A stretch of 64,000 nt of DNA from Albibacterium bauzanense (GCF_004339765.1 NZ_SMGO01000002.1:372001-436000); one strand, 5' to 3'; shown: positions 1 through 7,918, numbered from the stretch's first letter. The notes: generated by a model from the sequence alone, not told the origin. Made by a program: numbers and translations.

Positions 1-7
1 TAAAACG

Positions 8-520
8 ATGTTAGAAAATCTAGAAAACCTAATAAGAGAAAATGCCCAAGGAGCAATTATAAATAATAATGCTATTCCGAATGAAAAGAACGAAGCTGTA
101 ATTCACGCAGCATCAACTTCCATCGTAGACGTTTTAAAGCAAAAACTCGCATCTGGAGACATAAATGGCCTAATCAATTCATTTAAACAGGAAGGGGCAA
201 ACGCGGGTACAACAAGTGAAGTGTCAAATACATTTACAAACAAATTGCAGGACTTAGGAATCAATATGGATACTGCAAAGTCATTGGCATCATCCTTTAT
301 TCCAGCAATATTGGCACAATTCACTAAAAAAACTAATGATCCGAATGATAGCTCATTTGATTTCCAAGACATTGTTTCTAGCATCTCAGGTGCTGATGGA
401 AAATTTCAATTATCTGATCTTACCGATCTATTCAATAAAGGAGGCGCAGATAGTGGAGGTGCAGATGAGCAAACAAACAATCAAGGAAGTATTGTAGATA
501 AATTAAAAGGATTATTTTAA
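8..520 (+). CDS. Conserved helical protein of unknown function (DUF937-like)
   Basis: A 170-residue protein with no signal peptide or membrane segment. It looks mostly helical, with short amphipathic stretches (for example residues 36-60 and 85-107). A Gly/Asp/Asn-rich linker follows at about residues 143-158, then a final amphipathic helix ending KLKGLF. The overall make-up resembles small DUF937-type proteins common in Bacteroidota, but I see no catalytic motif and do not assign a function. It starts at an ATG 8 bases into the window, so its promoter and any upstream operon partner are cut off. It converges on trmB. Confidence 0.72.
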   Translation: MLENLENLIRENAQGAIINNNAIPNEKNEAVIHAASTSIVDVLKQKLASGDINGLINSFKQEGANAGTTSEVSNTFTNKLQDLGINMDTAKSLASSFIPAILAQFTKKTNDPNDSSFDFQDIVSSISGADGKFQLSDLTDLFNKGGADSGGADEQTNNQGSIVDKLKGLF

Positions 521-527
521 TTTATCT

Positions 528-566
528 AAATGGCTTTTAAACGACAGTTTTCTTTAAAAGCCATTT
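528..566. terminator. Inverted repeat between converging genes, overlapping the trmB 3' end
   Basis: Arms 528-541 and 553-566 are perfect 14-bp complements (AAATGGCTTTTAAA / TTTAAAAGCCATTT) around an 11-nt loop. The right arm and loop lie inside the last codons of trmB (stop at 537-539). It probably ends transcription from both sides, but neither strand has a long uninterrupted T-tract, so termination is an inference. Confidence 0.45.
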
Positions 567-1199
567 CAGATAATTAATATTCTTACCTACATCAAGATAT
601 TTCTTTTCGTAATAAGTCTTGATCGATAAAGTATCGTCTAAAAGATCTGAATGGTAAAGGTCGGTTGTATTCGCTATTATATGCTCTCCAAGCCCTTCTA
701 ATTTTTCAAAAGTATATTGATACAGACCATCATTATCTGTTTTTAAATGCATAAAACCGCCATCTTCAAGTAATATACGATAGGTATCCAGAAAGCGGTC
801 GTAGGTTAATCTTTTCTTTTCTCTGCTCACTTGTGGTTGTGGGTCTGGAAATGTTATCCAGATTTCTGAGACTTCCGACTCTGAAAAATAAGCTAATATA
901 TCTTCAATCTGGATTCTCAAAAAGGCAACATTCTTAACAGATTCCTGGATCGCCGCTTTTGCTCCCATCCAAATTCTATTACCTTTATAGTCAATTCCGA
1001 TAAAGTTCTTATCTGGAAAAGCTTTTGCCATATTTACTGAATATTCTCCTTTACCACAAGCCAGTTCAAGTACTATCGGATTATCATTATTAAAATGATT
1101 CTTTGACCAATTTCCTTTATTGACTAAGCCTTCTTCAAGCTGATATACATTTTCAAAAGTCCCAATTTCTGCAAACTTTCTTAGCTTATCTTTACCCAT
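537..1199 (-). CDS. trmB: tRNA (guanine-N7-)-methyltransferase TrmB
   Basis: SAM-dependent methyltransferase that makes m7G46 in the variable loop of tRNA; cytosolic. Counting from the ATG at 1199 (220 aa), the SAM-binding motif ELACGKGEY is at 45-53, the acidic ligand FIGID at 66-70, and the family FPDPQP signature at 117-122. An in-frame TTG at 1238 would add 13 residues, but family members usually begin at MGKDKLRKF. A TAnnTTTG box at 1243-1236 would start transcription between the two, so I choose the ATG. The gene is divergent from the GDP-fucose synthase gene. Its last codons carry a hairpin shared with the converging upstream gene. Confidence 0.93.
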   Translation of the reverse strand: MGKDKLRKFAEIGTFENVYQLEEGLVNKGNWSKNHFNNDNPIVLELACGKGEYSVNMAKAFPDKNFIGIDYKGNRIWMGAKAAIQESVKNVAFLRIQIEDILAYFSESEVSEIWITFPDPQPQVSREKKRLTYDRFLDTYRILLEDGGFMHLKTDNDGLYQYTFEKLEGLGEHIIANTTDLYHSDLLDDTLSIKTYYEKKYLDVGKNINYLKWLLKKTVV

Positions 1200-1235
1200 A
1201 AAATAGTATTGCTTTGCTTTATACTTTAATTGGGG

Positions 1236-1243
1236 CAAAAATA
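1236..1243 (-). promoter_or_regulatory. Bacteroidota -7 box for trmB
   Basis: The minus strand reads TATTTTTG, an exact match to the TAnnTTTG primary-sigma -7 element. Predicted transcription start is near 1232, about 30 nt before the trmB ATG at 1199. No clear -33 TTTG was identified. Confidence 0.5.
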
Positions 1244-1247
1244 GTTT

Positions 1248-1255
1248 TATCTTTG
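1248..1255 (+). promoter_or_regulatory. Bacteroidota -7 box for the GDP-fucose synthase gene
   Basis: TATCTTTG matches TAnnTTTG exactly and lies 17 nt before the GTG start at 1273. With the opposite-strand box at 1236-1243 it makes a very compact divergent promoter. Confidence 0.55.
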
Positions 1256-1272
1256 GATATCATTATAGAAAC

Positions 1273-2199
1273 GTGGAAAAAGACGCTAAAATATATATTG
1301 CGGGACATCGGGGAATGGTTGGGTCAGCTATTCTACGGAATTTAAAAGCCAAAGGATATTCCAGCTTCATATTACGGACTTCATCTGAACTTGATCTAAA
1401 AGACCAACAGGCTGTCATCCGTTTTTTCGAAAAAGAAAAACCTGACTATGTATTTTTAGCGGCAGCGAAAGTAGGTGGAATCAATGCAAATAATATATAT
1501 AGGGCCGATTTCTTATATGATAATTTGAGTATACAGAATAATGTTATTCATTGCTCTTACTTGCAAGGAGTCAAAAAACTCTTGTTCTTAGGATCAAGTT
1601 GTATCTATCCGAAATTAGCACCACAGCCTCTTAAAGAGAAGTATATTTTAAGTGGTGAGCTTGAACCTACTAATGAGCCTTATGCCATTGCGAAAATTGC
1701 CGGCATTAAACTTTGTGAAGCGTATCGGGATCAATACGCTTGTAATTTCATTTCGGTAATGCCGACAAATCTATATGGAGTTAATGATAACTATCATCCG
1801 GATAATTCACATGTTTTACCTGCTTTAATTAGAAGATTTCATGAAGCCAAAGTCAATAACCTCGCTGAAGTGGTTATTTGGGGAAGTGGTAAACCCTTGC
1901 GTGAGTTTTTATTTGCCGACGATATGGCAGATGCATCAGTTTTTTTAATGGAGAACTACGACGAGAAAGAGTTCGTAAATATAGGCACAGGGAAAGAAAT
2001 CAGTATTAGCGACCTAGCAAAACTGGTTAAAACAATCATTGGCTATGAAGGAAATATAGTATATGACTCAAGTAAGCCTGATGGCACTCCCAGAAAATTA
2101 TTAGACGTTACTAAACTTACGAATCTTGGATGGCATTACAACACAGAACTAAGAGAAGGAATAGAGATTGCCTACAAAGACTTCCTTAAGAATAACTAA
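1273..2199 (+). CDS. fcl: GDP-L-fucose synthase (NAD-dependent epimerase/reductase)
   Basis: Converts GDP-4-keto-6-deoxy-D-mannose to GDP-L-fucose by 3,5-epimerisation and NADPH reduction, feeding surface glycan synthesis. This 308-aa extended SDR has the nucleotide-binding motif GHRGMVGS at 11-18, the catalytic Ser-Ser-Cys at 108-110, and the YxxxK pair at Y137/K141 (YAIAK). Length is normal for the family. The start is GTG, supported by the promoter box just upstream and by the family-typical N-terminus. Its usual partner GDP-mannose 4,6-dehydratase is not in the window. The stop codon interlocks with the stop of the converging gene (4-bp overlap). Confidence 0.95.
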   Translation: MEKDAKIYIAGHRGMVGSAILRNLKAKGYSSFILRTSSELDLKDQQAVIRFFEKEKPDYVFLAAAKVGGINANNIYRADFLYDNLSIQNNVIHCSYLQGVKKLLFLGSSCIYPKLAPQPLKEKYILSGELEPTNEPYAIAKIAGIKLCEAYRDQYACNFISVMPTNLYGVNDNYHPDNSHVLPALIRRFHEAKVNNLAEVVIWGSGKPLREFLFADDMADASVFLMENYDEKEFVNIGTGKEISISDLAKLVKTIIGYEGNIVYDSSKPDGTPRKLLDVTKLTNLGWHYNTELREGIEIAYKDFLKNN

Positions 2200-2663
2200 T
2201 AGGTTTCACTATCCGGCGGAATGCCGTAATCTTTCGTCCCTTTGTTTGCCTTTTTTGTCTTAGGTCGTATTATATCAGTAAGCTTATCAATTATCTTTGT
2301 TATTTTATCCTGATTAATACCTCCTGCCATCTTTTGTGTGGCAATTAGCAATAAAGCCTTTTTTATAAATCCTGCTTTACGAAAAAGCACCTTATTAAAA
2401 AGAAAAGGCAAACCAACTCTCAATGAATTCGTTAGCCAGTCTGCATTTGAATCTGTTGTTCCAAATGCATTTACATTATGGTTTATCTTAGGGAACCATG
2501 AAGTGAGATTATTAACAAATCGGATAGGAGATTCTACCTTATTTTGCAATAAAATGAACTGATCACTTAAATAGCTTTCTTGCTCCTTCTGTAAAAGCTT
2601 TAATCGAGCGATTTCAGCCCTAAGCTCTTCAACATTTCTAATACTTCTATTATTTGCTATCAT
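2196..2663 (-). CDS. Unknown protein, third gene of the YtxH/holin-like operon
   Basis: A 155-residue protein I do not recognise. The first 45 residues look like a short coiled coil ([18 protein letters not shown]). A weakly hydrophobic stretch follows around residues 80-115 ([24 protein letters not shown]), and the tail is basic ([10 protein letters not shown]). It overlaps the end of the preceding holin-like gene by 14 bp and lies downstream of the YtxH gene, so the three are probably one transcript acting at the membrane. That role is inferred from context only. Confidence 0.78.
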   Translation of the reverse strand: MIANNRSIRNVEELRAEIARLKLLQKEQESYLSDQFILLQNKVESPIRFVNNLTSWFPKINHNVNAFGTTDSNADWLTNSLRVGLPFLFNKVLFRKAGFIKKALLLIATQKMAGGINQDKITKIIDKLTDIIRPKTKKANKGTKDYGIPPDSETY

Positions 2664-3015
2664 CTGATTCGTTCCATTTTTTAAAAAACTTTCTAATAGA
2701 AAGGTTAACTAGATTCTTTTCTATCCTTTCCTTAAATATTCTCAGAACAAGAATAAAGAGAATATATATACCAGTTACCGTTAAAAAACCTAAGGAGTTA
2801 CTATCGAATAAATCACCGAAATAAAATCCTAAACTGATGCTTAAAAACAATAGCGCAAAAAAACAGAATATAATAAATAACCCATCAGTTATAATACCAG
2901 ATACAAGATCAGAAACCCGACCAACAACCCTTAAGATTGTTAGTTCTTTTGTATTATCTATATATTCTTTTATCTTCTGCAGTACTCCTTGAAAAGAAAA
3001 TTTCGGATCTTCCAT
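2650..3015 (-). CDS. Phage-holin superfamily (Holin-X-like) membrane protein
   Basis: A 121-aa inner-membrane protein. Two long hydrophobic segments, about residues 38-63 and 76-93, are separated by a short acidic turn (GDLFDSN). A basic amphipathic tail follows (RIFKERIEKN, IRKFFKKW). This layout fits the phage-holin-III/Holin-X superfamily, which despite its name is widespread in Bacteroidota chromosomes next to YtxH proteins. Nothing suggests a phage: no lysis or structural genes are nearby. It sits between the YtxH gene (64 bp upstream) and the unknown 155-aa gene (14-bp overlap). Confidence 0.82.
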   Translation of the reverse strand: MEDPKFSFQGVLQKIKEYIDNTKELTILRVVGRVSDLVSGIITDGLFIIFCFFALLFLSISLGFYFGDLFDSNSLGFLTVTGIYILFILVLRIFKERIEKNLVNLSIRKFFKKWNESDDSK

Positions 3016-3078
3016 TTTTTATATTTTAAAAGAAGGTTAATCATATCCATGCATTAACCTTCCTTTGTTCGTTTATAT

Positions 3079-3348
3079 TCAGGCGTGTTCGTCTAAAGCA
3101 TCTTCGAATTCTGCTTTCCCACGATTCATTTTCGTTTTAATAGAAGAAACAACTTTTTCCTTTAACTCATTAAACTGTTCTTTCTGTTCTGCTGAACGCT
3201 CTTTAATCGCTTCACCTAAATCTTTTAAAGACTCATTTATCTTTTCACGTGTATCTGTCCCTTTTTCAGGCGCAAATAATAATCCTAATGCCGCACCTGC
3301 AGCTAATCCTGCCAATAAAGCCGCAACTATCTTTGTGTTATCATTCAT
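3079..3348 (-). CDS. YtxH domain-containing protein
   Basis: An 89-aa protein with one glycine/alanine-rich membrane helix at residues 6-26, the YtxH hallmark LLFAPEKGTDTREKI, and then a charged amphipathic helix to the C-terminus. YtxH proteins are small general-stress proteins anchored in the membrane; the molecular role is not established. It is first in a three-gene operon with the holin-like and 155-aa genes. An exact TAnnTTTG box lies about 50 nt upstream. Confidence 0.88.
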   Translation of the reverse strand: MNDNTKIVAALLAGLAAGAALGLLFAPEKGTDTREKINESLKDLGEAIKERSAEQKEQFNELKEKVVSSIKTKMNRGKAEFEDALDEHA

Positions 3349-3397
3349 AAATCTAATATTTTAAAATATAACCATTTAAAGTCTCTCTTTAAATATA

Positions 3398-3405
3398 CAA
3401 ATTTA
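3398..3405 (-). promoter_or_regulatory. -7 box of the YtxH operon
   Basis: The minus strand reads TAAATTTG, an exact TAnnTTTG match. A TTTG-containing run further upstream on the same strand (near 3415-3425) could serve as the -33 element. The predicted leader before the YtxH ATG is about 45 nt. Confidence 0.5.
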
Positions 3406-3463
3406 TGTACAAACTGTTTGCCAAAAACCATTAAATCTGAATGTTTTCTAATTAAAAACAGGT

Positions 3464-3500
3464 TTAAAAAAAAAGAGGCCATCTTTACAGATGGCCTCTT
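3464..3500 (-). terminator. Rho-independent terminator of the cold-shock gene
   Basis: A 12-bp perfect stem (3473-3484 with 3489-3500, arm AAGAGGCCATCT) closes a TTAC loop. It is followed on the minus strand by a run of Ts (the A-run at 3466-3474 on the plus strand). It begins about 20 nt after the stop of the cold-shock gene. Confidence 0.88.
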
Positions 3501-3519
3501 CACGATTTATGAATTAGTT

Positions 3520-3711
3520 TTAGATAACTTTAACATTTACCGCATTAAGTCCTTTTTTGCCTTGCTCTACGTCGAAACTAACGTTGTCGTTTTCGCGTAT
3601 GTTGTCAATTAGACCTGTTGAATGAACAAAGATTTCACTTTCTCCTGAGTTAGGAATTATGAATCCGAAACCTTTAGTTTCATTAAAAAATTTTACTACT
3701 CCTTCTTGCAT
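3520..3711 (-). CDS. Cold-shock domain protein (CspA family)
   Basis: A 63-aa single cold-shock domain, a five-stranded OB-fold that binds single-stranded RNA and DNA and melts RNA structure. RNP1 is KGFGFI at 13-18 and RNP2 IFVHS at 27-31, both with their aromatic and basic contact residues. It is monocistronic: a strong terminator follows and a near-consensus -7 box (CACTTTTG, one mismatch, 3747-3740 on the minus strand) precedes it. Confidence 0.95.
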   Translation of the reverse strand: MQEGVVKFFNETKGFGFIIPNSGESEIFVHSTGLIDNIRENDNVSFDVEQGKKGLNAVNVKVI

Positions 3712-3829
3712 GATTTTAAAATATAATATTAATAAAGTACAAAAGTGCGTAAAAATATTCTAATACTACTATATTTTTAATTTTCTTTTTTATTTCTCCA
3801 CAAATTTCAAAATGAAAAAGAAAATTATA

Positions 3830-5533
3830 TCAGAGTCCGTCCCCATATTTAAAGAAACTATTAACAGTTACAGGAAGCTTACCCTTGGTCTCTAGCTGTC
3901 TTAAAAATACTTTTGCTCCAGCATTCTGCATAATCTCATCATTTTGATAGGCTACAATAATTACAGGCGATGCTTCTATCCCAGGTAAAGAAGCTAATGT
4001 ATAAGGATTGGCAAATACAACGAATTGTGAATTTCTACTTGCTAACTCACTGATAAAGAGTTTAACATTTTCATTATAATTTAAAACACTGCCCGGCCTT
4101 GCATTCCCGTCATGCAAGGCTATAATGATCTGATCGTAGTTCCTTAAAGCAGAATTCACTTTTACAATCTCATCAGCTGTAGCATTTGAACTCAGAATAA
4201 AATTTAACTGATTATCAAAAGACTTACTTAATATTTGCTGAAAGAAAGATATCTTTTCAATACCTATACTAATAACAGCAGTTTTCTTCGAAAATGAATT
4301 TCGCAATAACTCTTCTTTACCTTTTAACATGGTAATGGAGTTATCTGCCAATAATTGATTAAAACGTTTTGCTGAATCACGATTTAGATCGGCATAAAGA
4401 TTCTGTGTTTGAATCGGTTTAAAATTATTCAGCCTCAACCAATATTTTGCTGCTAACACCTTCTTTACTCTTTTAGCTAATTCTTCCTTATCAATTCTGT
4501 TCATACGTATTGCTTTACGTATCATTTTATTTGCACGTTTACTATTCTGAGATAGTTCTAAAATATCATTACCTGCTATAATGGCACGCACATCTGCTTC
4601 TCCATCTTTAAAATATTTTACTACTCCTTCCATATCCATAGCATCCGTGAAAACCAATCCATTAAAATTCAATTCATTTTTTAAAAGGTCAGTCACTACA
4701 TGTTTAGATAAAGATGAGGGTAAATTAGGTGTATTATCTAAACTCGGAATATTCAAATGAGCAACCATTACACCTGATGCCCCTTCCTCAATTAATTTTT
4801 TAAAAGGATAGATTTCTAAAGAATCTAGTCTTGATTTACTGAAATCCAATTTAGGTAAATCATAATGCGAGTTAACATCTGTATCGCCGTGGCCAGGAAA
4901 ATGCTTTAAGCTGACAATAATTCCTTCACCCATCATTCCCTTCATATAGGCAGTGCCTTTTTGAGTAACGTTTTCCCTATTTTCACCAAACGAACGATAA
5001 TTAATAACTGGATTACGCGGATTATTATTTATATCAACAACTGGTGCGAAATTTATATTTACACCTAGTCGTTTAAGATCTTTGGCTACCTCTTGCCCCA
5101 TTCTATAAATCAATGTATTATCTTGAATGGCACCTAATGCCATCTGATAAGGATAAGAAATAGTAGAATCAGGCAATCGCATACCTAAGCCCCACTCTCC
5201 ATCTATTGCTACCAACAATGGAACCTCAGCTAAATTCTGGTACCTGTTAATAAGATCTGCATGCCTGACCGGGCCTCCTTGAAAAAGAAGTATTCCGCCT
5301 AATTTTTCCTTCTTAATAACTTTTGCAACAGAATCAATATAGCTTTGTCCTAAATTAGTATGGGTACGTACCATGAATAACTGAGCGATCCTTTCGCGCT
5401 TATTTAATTTCTTATAAACCGAATCTACCCAATCATGTTGTTGATTAATGAAGGTTACAAAATCACGCTCTTCCTGAGCCTTTAATTGACTACTAAAAGA
5501 CAAAAAGATTATTAATAAAACTATATTTTTCAT
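3830..5533 (-). CDS. Glycoside hydrolase family 3, beta-N-acetylhexosaminidase (NagZ-like)
   Basis: A 567-aa exported enzyme. Residues 1-19 form a signal peptide ending near LKAQ. The GH3 TIM-barrel domain carries KHFPGHGDT near residue 210 (the NagZ-type loop with its His/Asp acid-base pair) and TDAMDM near 296 (Asp nucleophile). Residues from about 390 form a GH3 C-terminal alpha/beta domain. NagZ-type enzymes remove GlcNAc from muropeptides. Many Bacteroidota homologues are about 1000 aa with a fused serine-hydrolase domain; this one lacks that half. Exact sugar specificity is not readable from sequence. Confidence 0.88.
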   Translation of the reverse strand: MKNIVLLIIFLSFSSQLKAQEERDFVTFINQQHDWVDSVYKKLNKRERIAQLFMVRTHTNLGQSYIDSVAKVIKKEKLGGILLFQGGPVRHADLINRYQNLAEVPLLVAIDGEWGLGMRLPDSTISYPYQMALGAIQDNTLIYRMGQEVAKDLKRLGVNINFAPVVDINNNPRNPVINYRSFGENRENVTQKGTAYMKGMMGEGIIVSLKHFPGHGDTDVNSHYDLPKLDFSKSRLDSLEIYPFKKLIEEGASGVMVAHLNIPSLDNTPNLPSSLSKHVVTDLLKNELNFNGLVFTDAMDMEGVVKYFKDGEADVRAIIAGNDILELSQNSKRANKMIRKAIRMNRIDKEELAKRVKKVLAAKYWLRLNNFKPIQTQNLYADLNRDSAKRFNQLLADNSITMLKGKEELLRNSFSKKTAVISIGIEKISFFQQILSKSFDNQLNFILSSNATADEIVKVNSALRNYDQIIIALHDGNARPGSVLNYNENVKLFISELASRNSQFVVFANPYTLASLPGIEASPVIIVAYQNDEIMQNAGAKVFLRQLETKGKLPVTVNSFFKYGDGL

Positions 5534-5736
5534 GGAAGCAAATTACATCTCAAATATACTAATGGTAATTCATTCTGAATCCTAAACGATTTAATCCTTT
5601 TATAATATTTATAAATTTTCAAGGTTTTTTCAATGAAAATTATCATTTAATTTATGGAATACCTTCCCTGTGTCAAATTACTTTAATGAAAATTAAAAAA
5701 ATAACAAAACTTTATTTATTTATAGATTATATTTTC

Positions 5737-5744
5737 TACATTTG
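5737..5744 (+). promoter_or_regulatory. -7 box of the arginine operon
   Basis: TACATTTG is an exact TAnnTTTG match; predicted start of transcription is near 5748, about 17 nt before the leader ATG. The -33 region is only a weak TTTA (about 5711-5718). Confidence 0.6.
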
Positions 5745-5764
5745 TTGTCAGATTTTTTATAACA

Positions 5765-5899
5765 ATGAAATCATTTTTAAACGATACAAACCTTATTCCT
5801 GCAGCACATAAAAGTGCTGTGTCACTGGATATTTGTATTCTTCGTTTTGCCAGCACACCTGCTTTAAGAGTCCGACGACCCCTAAAGCCAAGGGCTTAA
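5765..5899 (+). CDS. Arginine-rich leader peptide, putative attenuator of the arginine operon
   Basis: A 44-codon ORF (ATG 5765, TAA 5897) placed 21 nt after an exact -7 box and about 108 nt before the first biosynthetic gene. Five of its last 18 residues are arginine, and it ends RVRRPLKPRA. Such a position and composition upstream of an arginine operon fit a leader whose translation reports charged tRNA-Arg, or a nascent peptide that stalls the ribosome. A hairpin follows 19 nt after the stop. No signal peptide or domain is evident, so a stand-alone protein role is unlikely. The regulatory role is inferred. Confidence 0.72.
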   Translation: MKSFLNDTNLIPAAHKSAVSLDICILRFASTPALRVRRPLKPRA

Positions 5900-5917
5900 T
5901 ATTGGCATATCTCAGTT

Positions 5918-5946
5918 ATTTTTGAAGAAAGTCCCTCTTCAAAAAT
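5918..5946 (+). terminator. Leader hairpin, possible attenuator
   Basis: A perfect 11-bp stem (5918-5928 with 5936-5946, arm ATTTTTGAAGA) has the 7-nt loop AAGTCCC. It lies between the leader stop and the first structural gene. It has no strong T-tract right after the stem, so it may be Rho-assisted, or a pairing element rather than a classical terminator. The loop could pair with GGGCTT at 5892-5897, at the very end of the leader ORF, allowing for one bulged base. Confidence 0.5.
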
Positions 5947-6007
5947 TAATCAATAAATTTTTATCTTATATTAAAACGATTGTTTTAACAATAATGAATT
6001 TGTACAA

Positions 6008-6700
6008 ATGAACCTTTCAGATTTCATTGTAGTTCCTGCGACAGAAGTACATACCAAATATGCAGAACAAATCTGCACAGAAATGGCTGAATCAGCCAAA
6101 GCACGTGGTACTGGAATAGCGCGCAGAAAACCCGAATATGTTGCAAAAAAAATGCAAGAAGGGAAAGCAGTAATCGCTTTAACTAAAGAAGAAGGATTAT
6201 GGGCAGGCTTTTGCTATATAGAAACCTTTAGCCATGGCGAGTACGTTGCAAATTCTGGACTAATTGTTAATCCCGAATATCGTCAATGTGGATTAGCTAA
6301 GGCTATAAAGAAAAGGATTTTCTTGCTCTCAAGAGAAAAATATCCAACTGCCAAAATATTTGGTTTAACAACAGGTCGGGCAGTCATGAAGATAAATTCA
6401 GAGCTAGGCTATGAACCTGTCACTTATTCTGAACTTACAGACGACGAAGAATTTTGGAAAGGTTGCCAAAGCTGTGTAAATTACGAAACTTTATTAAGCA
6501 AGAATAAGAAAAACTGTATTTGTACAGCGATGCTTTGGGATCCGGTGGAAAAAGAAAAAGAGATTCGACAAAAGATTGAAGATAAAGCTCGTGCAAAAGA
6601 GCGTCTAAAACAGATCACCAAAAAATCGTCTCTTTTAAAAAGACTTAGTCTGAAATTTAGACGCTCAACCAAGATAGTTTTAACAATGATTCTCCATTAA
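6008..6700 (+). CDS. GNAT N-acyltransferase, first gene of the arginine operon
   Basis: A 230-aa GCN5-type acyltransferase. The fold core spans residues 1-150; LIVNPEYRQCGLAKAIKKRI near 86-105 is the motif A acyl-CoA site. Cysteines then occur as CQSC near 148-151 and CIC near 165-167, a pattern that could bind a metal. A lysine-rich coiled tail follows (about 175-225). As head of an operon that lacks a recognisable argA or argJ, it is the best candidate for the N-acyl-glutamate synthase step. The transcarbamylase in the operon suggests the acyl group may be succinyl. That is inference from context. The 24-bp gap to argG fits one transcript. Confidence 0.85.
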   Translation: MNLSDFIVVPATEVHTKYAEQICTEMAESAKARGTGIARRKPEYVAKKMQEGKAVIALTKEEGLWAGFCYIETFSHGEYVANSGLIVNPEYRQCGLAKAIKKRIFLLSREKYPTAKIFGLTTGRAVMKINSELGYEPVTYSELTDDEEFWKGCQSCVNYETLLSKNKKNCICTAMLWDPVEKEKEIRQKIEDKARAKERLKQITKKSSLLKRLSLKFRRSTKIVLTMILH

Positions 6701-6724
6701 TTAAATAAGTTCAACAAAATAAAA

Positions 6725-7918
6725 ATGAAGAAAAAAGTAGTATTAGCTTATAGCGGCGGATTAGATACATCATATTGTGTAATTTACTTAACTCGTGATC
6801 TGGGTTTAGAAGTACATTCTGTTTTAGTAAATACAGGAGGCTTTTCTGATGAGGAACTTAAACAAGTAGAAAAAAGAGCCTATGATATGGGAGTAACTTC
6901 ACATAGGACAGTAGATGAAGTTGAAAACTATTATGAGAGCAGTATTAAATACTTAATCTTTGGTAATGTTTTAAAAAATGCTACTTACCCCCTTTCTGTA
7001 AGTGCGGAACGAGTTTCACAAGCTACTGCCATAGCAAAGTACGCGAAAGAAATAAACGCTGACTTCGTAGCTCATGGAAGTACGGGTGCAGGAAACGATC
7101 AGGTTCGCTTTGACATGATCTTCAATATATTAATACCTGAAGTAGCTATTATTACTCCAATTCGGGATATGCAGTTAAGCCGGGAAGAAGAGATTGCTTA
7201 TTTGCAAAAGCATGGAGTGGAATTTAATGCAGAAAAAGCTAAATATTCAATTAATAAAGGAATATGGGGAACTTCGGTAGGAGGAAAAGAAACACTAACT
7301 TCCGATCAAACCTTACCAGAAGAAGCATGGCCTACCCCAATTACTTCAACTGAGGCACAAAAGGTAGTAATCGAATTTAAACAAGGCGAACCAGTAGCTT
7401 TAAATGGGGTACAGTTAAAACCTACAGAAGTTATACAAAAACTCCAAAAGATTGCTCAGCCTTATGGAATTGGCAGAGATATCCATGTGGGAGATACGAT
7501 TATTGGAATAAAAGGAAGAGTAGGATTCGAAGCCGCTGCACCTATAATTATCATTAAAGCACATCACACGCTTGAGAAACATACACTTACAAAGTGGCAA
7601 TTAAGCTGGAAAGATCAATTAGCTGCCTTTTATGGTAACTGGATGCATGAAGGGCAATTCCATGATCCGGTAATGCGTGATATTGAAGCATTTTTATCTA
7701 ACTCACAAGAATTTGTGAATGGAAAAGTAATCGTAGAGCTTAATCCTCATCGTTTCCAGATTATCGGCATTGAGTCAGAAAATGATCTTATGTCAAATAA
7801 ATTCGGAAGCTATGGAGAAATGAACAAATCATGGACGGCAGATGATGTGAAAGGTTTTTCAAAGATATTTGGCAACCAGGTTATGATTTGGCATAAAATC
7901 AACAAAGGAGAAAATTAA
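6725..7918 (+). CDS. argG: Argininosuccinate synthase
   Basis: Joins citrulline and aspartate with ATP to give argininosuccinate. This 397-aa protein has the N-type PP-loop SGGLDTS at residues 10-16 and the conserved HGSTGAGNDQVRF segment near 115-127, which contacts citrulline and aspartate. Length is normal. The stop is immediately followed by the ATG of argC with no gap, so the two are translationally linked. In this operon argG comes ahead of the acyl-pathway genes. Confidence 0.97.
   Translation: MKKKVVLAYSGGLDTSYCVIYLTRDLGLEVHSVLVNTGGFSDEELKQVEKRAYDMGVTSHRTVDEVENYYESSIKYLIFGNVLKNATYPLSVSAERVSQATAIAKYAKEINADFVAHGSTGAGNDQVRFDMIFNILIPEVAIITPIRDMQLSREEEIAYLQKHGVEFNAEKAKYSINKGIWGTSVGGKETLTSDQTLPEEAWPTPITSTEAQKVVIEFKQGEPVALNGVQLKPTEVIQKLQKIAQPYGIGRDIHVGDTIIGIKGRVGFEAAAPIIIIKAHHTLEKHTLTKWQLSWKDQLAAFYGNWMHEGQFHDPVMRDIEAFLSNSQEFVNGKVIVELNPHRFQIIGIESENDLMSNKFGSYGEMNKSWTADDVKGFSKIFGNQVMIWHKINKGEN

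Larger units (their letters stand above)
5534..6007. other. Divergent intergenic region holding the arginine-operon leader
   Basis: The 474-bp gap between the GH3 gene and the GNAT gene. From 5534 to about 5736 it is AT-rich and I see no gene. The right half holds a -7 box (5737-5744), the leader ORF (5765-5899), a hairpin (5918-5946) and about 60 nt of A/T-rich untranslated leader before the ATG at 6008. Confidence 0.6.

Noticed and set aside
2650-3015. Prophage remnant because of the holin-like gene
   Set aside because: Holin-superfamily proteins next to YtxH are ordinary chromosomal genes in this phylum; no integrase, portal, tail or lysin is near.
3418-3612. 64-codon plus-strand reading frame across the cold-shock gene
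   Set aside because: It is antisense to a clear CspA-family gene and its terminator, and its translation has no domain features.
3779-3826. 12-bp A/T stem (arm AATTTTCTTTTT) after the GH3 gene
   Set aside because: The arms are nearly all A/T with a long loop, expected by chance in this composition; too weak to list as a terminator.
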